Assembly (NCBI RefSeq): GCF_000759715.1
Contig: NZ_BBLU01000001.1
Coordinates: 310,001-374,000, forward strand
DNA length: 64,000 nt
Source of the DNA: Demequina mangrovi
GTDB lineage: Bacteria; Actinomycetota; Actinomycetes; Actinomycetales; Demequinaceae
Direction of reading: 5' to 3'
A program made the translations under genes and the position numbers. Each line of letters starts with the position of its first letter. The first letter of the stretch is position 1. Under the pieces are notes generated by a model that saw only the letters and a list, made by a program, of their open reading frames with translations, did no database searches and was not told the DNA's origin. Shown here piece by piece: positions 24,706 through 31,905 of the stretch.

Positions 24706-25250
24706 CAGCGGGACTCCCCATCGATGTCGGCCAGGTCGGGCAGGTAGGGCGCGAGCGGCGGCAGGTCGTCGAGAGAGGACATGCCCATCCGCTCGAGGAA
24801 CTCGGTCGAGGTGCCGTACAGGACGGCGCCGCCGAGCTCGCCGACCTCGGTCACCAGCCCGCGCGCCGCCAGGGTCTTCATCACCGAGTCGACGTTGACG
24901 CCGCGGACCTGGGACACCTGACCGCGCGTCACCGGCTGCCGGTAGGCCACGACGGCGAGCGTCTCGAGAGCCGCCTGCGACAGACGCGCCGACTGGCCGT
25001 CGACGATGAACCGGCCGACCACGTCCGCGAACAGCCGCGACGAGTAGATGCGCCAGCCGCCGTCGACCTCCCGCAGCTCGAAGCCGCGGGGCGCCTCCGG
25101 GTCGGCGTACTCGTCGCGCAGCGACGTGAGCGCGCCGTCGACCTCGGCCACGGGCACCTCCAGGGCCGCCGCGAGCTCCGCCGCCGGCACCGGCTCGTCG
25201 ACCACCATGAGCACGGCCTCGAGCGCTCCTCGGAGCGATGCCTCGTTCAC
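24705..25250 (-). CDS. scpB: Segregation and condensation protein B
   Basis: 181 residues from a GTG start overlapping the scpA stop by 4 bp. Two winged-helix domains with the LETLAVVAYRQPVTRGQVSQVRGV signature in the second, split here as AVVAYRQPVTRG and QVRGVNVDSV. It is the kite subunit that joins ScpA on SMC for chromosome compaction and segregation. Confidence 0.96.
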   Translation of the reverse strand: MNEASLRGALEAVLMVVDEPVPAAELAAALEVPVAEVDGALTSLRDEYADPEAPRGFELREVDGGWRIYSSRLFADVVGRFIVDGQSARLSQAALETLAVVAYRQPVTRGQVSQVRGVNVDSVMKTLAARGLVTEVGELGGAVLYGTSTEFLERMGMSSLDDLPPLAPYLPDLADIDGESR

Positions 25251-26104
25251 GATGGCTCCCCGTCCTCCGCCGCGATCCCGGCGGCCTGCGAGGCGACGCC
25301 CATGGCATCGTCCTCATCGAACTCCGCGGACACCTCGACCGCGGAGTCGCCGCCGGTCCAGCGGACCGTCAGCTCGCCGAGGGAGCGTACCTGATCGAAG
25401 GCGACCACCGCCTCCCGGAACAGCTCGAGCAGCGCGAGGAACCGCGCGACCACCACGGGGGTGCCGTCCGCATCCCTGGTGAGGCTGCGGAAGGACACCG
25501 CGCCCTCGCGCTGGAGGCGCTGCGTGATGACCGCCGCCTGCTCGCGCACGCTGACGACCGGGTTGTGCAGGTGGGAGAGGCTCACGGTGGGCGCGGCCTT
25601 GGGCTGCAGCGCATGCGCCGCGAGCTGCGCAAACGTCTCCGGCGTGACGGTCCACACGAGCTCGGGGAGCAGCATCGCGAAGTGCGGCTCGAGCGGGACG
25701 TCGCGAGGGACCCGGCGGGGCGCGGCGAGCATCGTCGCGAACGCGCCCGCCGCCTGCTTGAAGGCCCGGTACTGCAGGAGCCGCGCGAACAGCAGGTCGC
25801 GCGCCTCGAGCAGCTCGAGGTCCTCGACGTCGTCCACCTCGCCCTGCGGCAGCAGCCGCGCCGCCTTGAGGTCGAGGAGGGTCGCCGCGACCACGAGGAA
25901 CTCGGAGGCCTGCGAGAGGTCCCAGTCGCCCTCGCGTGCGGCGATGGTGGCGAGGAACTCATCCGTCACGCGCGCGAGCGACACCTCGGTGATCTCGAGC
26001 TGGTGCTTCGAGATGAGGCTCAGCAGAAGGTCGAACGGTCCCTCGAAGTTGTCGAGATGGACCTCGAAACCCTTCGAGGACTCGGTCGCGACCTGGTCGG
26101 TCAC
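25247..26104 (-). CDS. scpA: Segregation and condensation protein A
   Basis: 285 residues from GTG 26104. The N-terminal FEVHLDNFEGPFDLLLSLI is the hallmark of ScpA kleisin, followed by the helical middle and a C-terminal winged helix that binds SMC. It starts 1 bp after the parA stop, so parA-scpA-scpB-rluB is a continuous operon. Confidence 0.96.
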   Translation of the reverse strand: MTDQVATESSKGFEVHLDNFEGPFDLLLSLISKHQLEITEVSLARVTDEFLATIAAREGDWDLSQASEFLVVAATLLDLKAARLLPQGEVDDVEDLELLEARDLLFARLLQYRAFKQAAGAFATMLAAPRRVPRDVPLEPHFAMLLPELVWTVTPETFAQLAAHALQPKAAPTVSLSHLHNPVVSVREQAAVITQRLQREGAVSFRSLTRDADGTPVVVARFLALLELFREAVVAFDQVRSLGELTVRWTGGDSAVEVSAEFDEDDAMGVASQAAGIAAEDGEPS

Positions 26105-26105
26105 G

Positions 26106-26921
26106 CTACGCGGCGACCCCGCGCGCCACGAGCTCGCACGCGAGCTGCCGGTAGGCCTCAGCGCCGGCGTGCGACGGGGCGAACGTGGTGATGGGCTCGG
26201 CCGCCACGGTCGCGTCGGGGAACTTCACCGTGCGGTGGATCATCGTGTCCGTGACACGGTCGCCGAAGGCCTCGCGCACCCGCTCCACGACCTCCTGGGC
26301 GTGCAGCGTGCGGCCGTCGTACAGCGTGGGGACGATCGCGTCGATGGTGAGGCGCGTGTTGAGGCGGTCCTGGACCTTGTTGATGGTGTCGACCAGCAGC
26401 TTGACGCCGCGCATCGCGAAGTACTCCGATGCGAGCGGGATCACCACGCCGTGCGCCGCGACGAGCGCGTTGACGGTGAGCAGGCCCAGCGACGGCTGGC
26501 AGTCGATGAGGATCGCGTCGTAGTCGTCGAGCACCGGGCGCAGCGCGCGGGCGAGCGCGCTCTCGCGGGCGACCTCGCCGACCAGCTGCACCTCGGCGGC
26601 GGAGAGGTCGATGTTCGCGGGCAGCAGGTCGAGCCCGGGCACCTTGGTCTCGAGGATGACGTCCTTGGTCGCGACCCCGGTCTCCATGAGGAGGTCGTAG
26701 ACGGTGCGGTCGAGCGCGTCGGCGTTGATCCCGAGGCCGGCGGAGGCCGCACCCTGCGGGTCGAAGTCGATGATGAGGACCTTGCGTCCGAACTCGGCGA
26801 GGGCGGCGGCGAGGTTCACCGACGTGGTGGTCTTGCCGACGCCGCCCTTCTGGTTGCACAGCGCGACGACGCGCGCGGGACCGTGGCTGGAAAGAGGCTC
26901 GGGTGCAGGGAAGTCGGACAC
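26106..26921 (-). CDS. ParA-family ATPase
   Basis: 271 residues. Deviant Walker A CNQKGGVGKTTT at about 21-32, then LIIDFDPQG and DCQPSLG. This is the ParA/Soj-like protein that sits next to scpAB in many actinobacteria and is distinct from the oriC-linked ParA. It is expected to act in chromosome partitioning, but no parB lies here. GTG 26921 is preceded by TAGGGT at 6 nt. Confidence 0.93.
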   Translation of the reverse strand: MSDFPAPEPLSSHGPARVVALCNQKGGVGKTTTSVNLAAALAEFGRKVLIIDFDPQGAASAGLGINADALDRTVYDLLMETGVATKDVILETKVPGLDLLPANIDLSAAEVQLVGEVARESALARALRPVLDDYDAILIDCQPSLGLLTVNALVAAHGVVIPLASEYFAMRGVKLLVDTINKVQDRLNTRLTIDAIVPTLYDGRTLHAQEVVERVREAFGDRVTDTMIHRTVKFPDATVAAEPITTFAPSHAGAEAYRQLACELVARGVAA

Positions 26922-26927
26922 GCGCCA

Positions 26928-26933
26928 ACCCTA
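26928..26933 (-). promoter_or_regulatory. Leaderless -10 element of parA (TAGGGT)
   Basis: TAGGGT on the minus strand, 6 nt before GTG 26921, in the 32-bp gap after xerD. Confidence 0.55.
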
Positions 26934-26953
26934 CCGCCTGGAAGGGACCCGAC

Positions 26954-27871
26954 TCAGCGGGCGCGCGGGTGCGTCGCCGCGTACACCTCGCGCAGCGTGT
27001 CGCGTGTGACGAGCGTGTAGATCTGCGTGGTGGTGACCGATGCGTGGCCCAGCAGCTCCTGCACCACGCGCACGTCCGCGCCGCCGGTGAGGAGATGCGT
27101 CGCGAACGAGTGGCGCAGCGTGTGCGGGGACACGTCCTCGACGCCTGCGCGCTCGGCCGCGGTGCGCAGGATCGCCCACGCGGACTGGCGCGACAGCCGT
27201 CCGCCGCGGGTGTTGAGGAACAGCGCGGGCGTGCCCGCACCCGACTGCGCGAACGCCGTGCGCGCGCGCACCAGGTACGCGTCGAGCGCCTCGACCGCGT
27301 AGCCGCCCACGGGCACGATGCGCTCCTTGCGCCCCTTGCCCCGCAGCAGCACGGTCTCCTCCCCCGGCGCCAGCTCGACATCGTCCACGTCGAGGCCCAC
27401 GGCCTCGGAGATGCGCGCGCCGGTCGCGTACACGAGCTCGAGGAGCGCCCGGTCGCGCAGCGGCGCGATGCCGTCGCCCACGCCCGCCTGGCCGAGGATC
27501 CGCGCGACGTCGTCGGTGCTGATCGCCTTGGGCAGGCGCTTGGGGATCGCGCGCGGCTTCACCTGCGCCGACGGGTCCGCCTGCGTCCAGCCCTCGAGGA
27601 CCGCGAAGCGATGCCAGCCGCGGACCGCGACCACGGTGCGGGAGGCCGATGCGGGGGCCAGCGCGCGACCGCCGTCGGCGCCCGTGCTGACGGCCTGGGC
27701 GAACTCGGCGACGTCCTCGCGCGCGACGTCCGCGAGGTCGTCGCACGCGCGCGAGGCCAGGAAGGCGCAGTACCGGTCGAGATCGCGCCGGTACGCGGCG
27801 ACGGTGTTGGGGCTCAGCCCGCGCTCGACGGCGACGTGCGCCAGGTAGGCGTCACGCTGCCGCGTCAGCAT
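26954..27871 (-). CDS. xerD: Tyrosine recombinase XerD
   Basis: 305 residues, normal for XerD. N-terminal SAM-like domain (YLAHVAVERGLSPNTVAAYR), then the catalytic domain with ATGARISE (Arg), RGKGRKER (Lys region), HTLRHSFATHLL (HxxR), LLGHASVTTTQIY (His and Tyr). It resolves chromosome dimers at dif with XerC. ATG 27871 lies 2 bp after the ctaB stop. The chromosomal context and partner genes argue against a phage integrase. Confidence 0.95.
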   Translation of the reverse strand: MLTRQRDAYLAHVAVERGLSPNTVAAYRRDLDRYCAFLASRACDDLADVAREDVAEFAQAVSTGADGGRALAPASASRTVVAVRGWHRFAVLEGWTQADPSAQVKPRAIPKRLPKAISTDDVARILGQAGVGDGIAPLRDRALLELVYATGARISEAVGLDVDDVELAPGEETVLLRGKGRKERIVPVGGYAVEALDAYLVRARTAFAQSGAGTPALFLNTRGGRLSRQSAWAILRTAAERAGVEDVSPHTLRHSFATHLLTGGADVRVVQELLGHASVTTTQIYTLVTRDTLREVYAATHPRAR

Positions 27872-27873
27872 CC

Positions 27874-28827
27874 TCAGCGGACCGAGAGGACGTCGGTGAT
27901 GAAGGGATCCACCATCACCGCGGCGAACACCACCGAGAGGTAGGTGATCGAGGCGTGGAACAGGCGCATCTCCTTGAGACGCTCCTCGCCCCTGCTCGAC
28001 CGGAGGTAGAGCCGGACGCAGCCCGTCATGAACCAGGCGCCGGCGGCCGTGGCCGCCACGACGTACACCCAGGTCATGTTCGCGACCCACGCGAGCACCA
28101 GCGACGTCGCGACCATGGCGGCCGCGTAGCCGAGCATCTCGACCGCGACCTTCCGCACGGGCGCGACCACGGGGAGCATCGGCACGCGGGCCTGCTCGTA
28201 GTCGCCCTTGAACTTCATCGACAGCGGCCAGTAGTGCGGCGGCGTCCAGAAGAAGATGATGAGGAACAGCAGGAACGGCGTCCAGGACAGCGACTGGGTC
28301 ACGGCGGCCCAGCCGATGAGCACGGGCATGCAGCCCGCGATGCCGCCCCACACGATGTTCTGCGCCGTGCGGCGCTTGAGGATCATCGTGTAGACCACCA
28401 CGTAGCCCACGATCGCGAGAACCGACAGGACGGCCGCGAGCGGCGATCCGACCACGAGCCAGAACCACAGCGTCGAGACCACCGACAGCACCCACGCGAA
28501 GATGAGCGCGCCGCGCTCCGACACGGCGCCGGTGACCAGCGGCCTCCGGCGCGTGCGCTTCATCACCGCGTCGATGTCGCGGTCGAGGTAGCTGTTGAAC
28601 ACCTGAGCGCCGCCCGCGGACAGCGCGCCACCCACGAGCGTGCCGACGAGAAGGCCCAGCGACGGCCAGCCGTCGGCCGCGAGCACCATCGTCGGGATGG
28701 TGGTGACGAGCAGCAGCTCGATGATGCGCGGCTTGGTCAGCGCGATGTACGCGCCCACGACAGTCGCCACCGAACGGGGCGCGCCGACGGGCGCGGAGGC
28801 ATGAGCCTCGGTGGTGGCGATCGGCAT
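27874..28827 (-). CDS. ctaB: Protoheme IX farnesyltransferase (heme O synthase)
   Basis: 317 residues with about nine membrane helices. Prenyltransferase motifs are NSYLDRDIDAVMKRT (DxxxD, binds farnesyl diphosphate with Mg) and the second Asp-rich loop near MKFKGDYEQARVPMLP. It farnesylates heme B to heme O for cytochrome oxidase. The start at 28827 is supported by TACACT at 7 nt. In many actinobacteria ctaB is divergent from and adjacent to tkt; here about 3 kb separates them. Confidence 0.95.
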   Translation of the reverse strand: MPIATTEAHASAPVGAPRSVATVVGAYIALTKPRIIELLLVTTIPTMVLAADGWPSLGLLVGTLVGGALSAGGAQVFNSYLDRDIDAVMKRTRRRPLVTGAVSERGALIFAWVLSVVSTLWFWLVVGSPLAAVLSVLAIVGYVVVYTMILKRRTAQNIVWGGIAGCMPVLIGWAAVTQSLSWTPFLLFLIIFFWTPPHYWPLSMKFKGDYEQARVPMLPVVAPVRKVAVEMLGYAAAMVATSLVLAWVANMTWVYVVAATAAGAWFMTGCVRLYLRSSRGEERLKEMRLFHASITYLSVVFAAVMVDPFITDVLSVR

Positions 28828-28834
28828 GCGGACA

Positions 28835-28840
28835 AGTGTA
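28835..28840 (-). promoter_or_regulatory. Leaderless -10 element of ctaB (TACACT)
   Basis: TACACT on the minus strand, 7 nt before ATG 28827. Confidence 0.6.
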
Positions 28841-28892
28841 GCCGCGCGATCCGGGACCAGGGTCCGTGGTCCGCGCGCCGTTCCGCGGCGCG

Positions 28893-29834
28893 TCAGAGGT
28901 CGAAGTGCACCATCGCGTGCTCGAGCCAGGTGTCGACCTTCGCGGACCGCATCGTGAGCTCGAACACCAGCTCGTAGGACTGCTCGTCCTCGGTCATGCC
29001 GTCCGTGTAGCCGGGCACCTGCGCGTCGTACAGCGCCGCCACGTCGCTGAACGGGATCCCGGCCCGCCTGATGCGCACGTCCGTGCTGGTGATCGTGGCC
29101 CCGTCGGGCGTCGGCGACGTCACCAGCGCGACCTGGCCGGGCGCGTACTCCGTGGGCGTGACGCCCTGAGGCGCGGTCGTGACGTACCAGACGCCCGGTC
29201 GCTCCGTCCTGACGAAGCGCATGATCCGGCTCGACGGCTCCCCCGCCTCGGTCGCGTTGGACACGATCACCGTGTTGGTCTGCCCGGCGACCTCCGCGAA
29301 GAGCGCGTGCGCGCGCTCGGCGAAGAGGGATCCCTTCTCGCGGGCGGACTCCTGCGCCAGCGCGAGAGCGTCGCCGACCGAGCCGCATCGTCCCGTCTCG
29401 AGGAAGGTGAGGATCTGAGGGATGTAGGCGGAGATGTCCTCGTCGCGGTAGTAGAAGTGGAGCCACCGGCGTCCCGAGTGCAGGTCGCCGGCGTACTTGC
29501 GCAGCAGCGCACGCTCCTTTCCCGCCACCAGGCGTCGACCCCAGGCGCGCCCGAGCAGGTCGTGACCCACCATGGATCCGAGGGCCGCGGCGATGAGGAT
29601 GCTCGCCACGAACACCACCCACGCCACGTCCCGCTGCGGCAGCCCTCCCAGGATCGTGACGATCACGACGACGTCGAGCAGCGCCACGGCCGCCGCAACC
29701 ACGGCGACCACCACCCCCTGATAGCGCCGGAGCTCGTAGCGGACGCGGTCGGTCGCCCGCTGGCGGCGCTTGAGATGCAGCTCGCGCTGCTGCATCTGGT
29801 CGACGAGCTCGAGGTCCTCCGCCGAGAGCGCCAT
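28893..29834 (-). CDS. Membrane protein with possible split-barrel (PPOX-like) C-terminal domain
   Basis: 313 residues. A basic helical N-terminus (1-38) leads to two transmembrane helices (about 40-62 and 68-88), then a cytoplasmic region to 313. The part from about 185 on (SNATEAGEPSSRIMRFV, GVWYVTTA) resembles FMN-binding split-barrel proteins of the pyridoxamine-phosphate-oxidase-like clan, but flavin binding cannot be judged by eye. Its ATG shares a base with the stop of the preceding small membrane gene (TGATG), so it is the third gene of the glycosyltransferase operon. It could be a regulatory or structural subunit of the polymer synthase; no recognised counterpart in known pga operons. 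Confidence 0.75.
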   Translation of the reverse strand: MALSAEDLELVDQMQQRELHLKRRQRATDRVRYELRRYQGVVVAVVAAAVALLDVVVIVTILGGLPQRDVAWVVFVASILIAAALGSMVGHDLLGRAWGRRLVAGKERALLRKYAGDLHSGRRWLHFYYRDEDISAYIPQILTFLETGRCGSVGDALALAQESAREKGSLFAERAHALFAEVAGQTNTVIVSNATEAGEPSSRIMRFVRTERPGVWYVTTAPQGVTPTEYAPGQVALVTSPTPDGATITSTDVRIRRAGIPFSDVAALYDAQVPGYTDGMTEDEQSYELVFELTMRSAKVDTWLEHAMVHFDL

Positions 29835-30343
29835 CAGTCGACCCCGTGGTCGCGGTAGCGGCTGCGCAGCTCGTAGGTCTCGATGTCGCCGTGCCCCTCG
29901 ATGCGGATCGCCCGGCGCTCATGCCGGAGCGCCTCGGGGCCGAACTTCTCCTCGTACCAGTCCTCGGCGATCTCGAGCCGCTTCGCGAGCCGCTCCTCGT
30001 CGTACGTGGTGATCCGGGCCCGCTTCTTCGCCTGGGCGCGGTCGACGAGGTGGAGCACCAGGAAGAAGACGAGGTAGAAGACCAGAATCAGCGCGAGGAA
30101 CGCGACCGTGATCTTCCAGATCACGAAGCCCTCGTGGTAGCCCCACCAGCCGCGGTCGGGGTCGCCCTCGTAGTAGAGGGACGAGGCTGTGATGACGATG
30201 GGCGCGAGCGCGAAGAACCAGCTGATGAGGACCACGATCAGCTGGCCCACGGGCCGCAGGCTGCGCCACCGGGTGAAGAACCAGTCGACGGTGACGTCCT
30301 TCTCGTTCACCTCGTGCACGATGTACGCGGGCTTGTCGGTCAT
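29834..30343 (-). CDS. PgaD-like two-helix membrane protein
   Basis: 169 residues. Two transmembrane helices (about 34-56 and 78-102) are followed by a charged cytoplasmic tail containing YDEERLAKRLEIAEDWYEEKF. Size, topology and the tail recall PgaD/IcaD-type partners (E. coli PgaD has YTPQEYAESLAIPDELY in the same place), though overall identity looks low. In E. coli, PgaD with PgaC binds c-di-GMP. It overlaps the glycosyltransferase stop by 4 bp (ATGA). The assignment is by topology and context. Confidence 0.7.
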   Translation of the reverse strand: MTDKPAYIVHEVNEKDVTVDWFFTRWRSLRPVGQLIVVLISWFFALAPIVITASSLYYEGDPDRGWWGYHEGFVIWKITVAFLALILVFYLVFFLVLHLVDRAQAKKRARITTYDEERLAKRLEIAEDWYEEKFGPEALRHERRAIRIEGHGDIETYELRSRYRDHGVD

Positions 30344-31662
30344 GCGGCGCCTCCCGTCTCCTCGCCGGCGTCCTGCAGGCTGGACGAGCGCTCCGGCGAC
30401 TTCCACACTCCGCCGTCGCGGCGGGACCAGACCTTGGCGAACGCGGGGATGAGCTCGAGCGCGACCGTCCAGGTGTTGACCATCCAGTAACCCAGCAGGT
30501 AGATCGGGCCGAACAGGACGTATCTCAGGGTCCGTCCGCGGTCGTTGTAGAACGATGCGAGCGTGAGCTGGGCCAGCCCGATGATCATCTGGAGCGCCAC
30601 GAAGATGCCCGCCATGTACCAGGTGTGCCAGAACCTCTCCCAGTCGCCCGACACCGCGAACACCGCCTGGGTGAGCAGGAAGATCACCAGGGTGATCCAG
30701 TAGATGAGGCTCCACAGCACCGAGATCGCGTAGTCGGTGATCACGGGCATCATCCGGAACCGCTTGATCGGATGCTTGAGCAGCTTGGGGCCCTTGCTCG
30801 CGAGCACGTAGACGCCGCCCGAGGACCAGCGGTGCCGCTGCTTGATCAGCGCCCTCAGCTTCTCGGGCACGTCGAGGAAGAAGCGGATGTGCGGCGCGAA
30901 CGTCGCCCGCCACCCGGCGGTCTGCATGTCCCACGCGATCGCGATGTCCTCGGTGGGCTGCTCGGCGTGCCAGCCGCCGATGTCGAGGACCGCCTGGCGG
31001 CGGTACATCGTGTTCGCGCCGGAGAAGGCGAACAGCGCGCCGTACGCCAGCTGGCCCCGCTTGATGAGGCCGATGATCGAGTTGAGCTCGTTCTGCTGGG
31101 CCTCGGCCGTGAGCGTGGTGCGGTTGGCCGCGAGCATGTTGCCGGTCACCGCGCCGAGGTTCTGCCCGCCCTCACGCTCGAAGTAGCTGAGGTACTGCCA
31201 GATCGCGTCGGGGTTGGGCTTGGTGTCGGCGTCGTTGCACAGCAGGAAGTCGCCCTTGGCGAAGGCGAGGGCGCAGTTCAGCCCGTGCGCCTTGCCCCGG
31301 TTGTTGACGATGGTGACCACGCGGAGCTGGTCGAACTCCTCCATGAGCGCGGTGAGGATCTCGGGCGTACGGTCGTTCGACGCATCGTCGACCACCATGA
31401 TCTCGTACCTGTCCGCGGGGTAGTTGAGCGTGCCGGCGAGGTAGCGGACCGTGCTCTCGATCGACGCCTCCTCGTTGTGCGCGGGGATGAAGATCGTGAC
31501 GAACGGCTCACCCTGCTCGAGGTAGCGCGGACGATCCCTGCGCTCCGAGAGCACGTGGTAGTAGAAGCTCGACACGAGGAACCCCATGCCGCCCACGATC
31601 GGGTACGACACCAGGATGAAGATGAGCAGCAGCTCGAACCATCCGCCGGGAGTCTCCGGCAT
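30340..31662 (-). CDS. Processive family 2 glycosyltransferase, PgaC/IcaA-like
   Basis: 440 residues; E. coli PgaC is 441. One N-terminal membrane helix (about 11-33), a cytoplasmic GT-A domain with VDDAS (91-95), DAD (144-146), TED (237-239) and QRHRW (275-279), then about four C-terminal helices (300-425). These are the motifs of processive synthases such as poly-N-acetylglucosamine, hyaluronan and cellulose synthases. The product cannot be told from sequence alone; PNAG-like polymer is favoured by size and by the PgaD-like neighbour. GGGAGG lies 7 nt before the ATG. No deacetylase or export gene (pgaA/pgaB, icaB) lies beside it. Confidence 0.88.
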   Translation of the reverse strand: MPETPGGWFELLLIFILVSYPIVGGMGFLVSSFYYHVLSERRDRPRYLEQGEPFVTIFIPAHNEEASIESTVRYLAGTLNYPADRYEIMVVDDASNDRTPEILTALMEEFDQLRVVTIVNNRGKAHGLNCALAFAKGDFLLCNDADTKPNPDAIWQYLSYFEREGGQNLGAVTGNMLAANRTTLTAEAQQNELNSIIGLIKRGQLAYGALFAFSGANTMYRRQAVLDIGGWHAEQPTEDIAIAWDMQTAGWRATFAPHIRFFLDVPEKLRALIKQRHRWSSGGVYVLASKGPKLLKHPIKRFRMMPVITDYAISVLWSLIYWITLVIFLLTQAVFAVSGDWERFWHTWYMAGIFVALQMIIGLAQLTLASFYNDRGRTLRYVLFGPIYLLGYWMVNTWTVALELIPAFAKVWSRRDGGVWKSPERSSSLQDAGEETGGAA

Positions 31663-31863
31663 GCGCGCCTCCCTTGTCGGTGCGTGCGTCCCCTCGCTCT
31701 TCGACGGTAACCCCGCGTCGGCGCCGCGGCATCGCGACCTCCGTCCCGGTGGGCCAGCCGTGGCCGCGCCACCACGTCGACAGACCTTGGACGATGCCCG
31801 CCACGCGGGATTCCGCGGTTCGTCACGCCAATGTGAACGTCCTACAAACGCGTGGACCACAGG

Positions 31864-31869
31864 TAGGCT
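31864..31869 (+). promoter_or_regulatory. -10 element of tkt (TAGGCT)
   Basis: TAGGCT would start transcription near 31876, giving a leader of about 30 nt with a GAGGGAG ribosome site before GTG 31906. No clear -35 is visible. Confidence 0.5.
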
Positions 31870-31905
31870 GGCCCCCGTACCCGCAACCTGTCGAGGGAGA
31901 CACCT

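Noticed and set aside
26954-27871. Tyrosine recombinase as a sign of a prophage or integrative element
   Set aside because: Length, motifs and neighbours (ctaB, parA, scpAB) fit chromosomal XerD. No attachment-site duplication or phage gene was seen, and the only tRNA lies 18 kb away.
31663-31905. A riboswitch or small gene between the glycosyltransferase and tkt
   Set aside because: No conserved structure or ORF was recognised in these 243 bp beyond the tkt promoter, a GGACGATGC word at 31789-31797 and the glycosyltransferase ribosome site.
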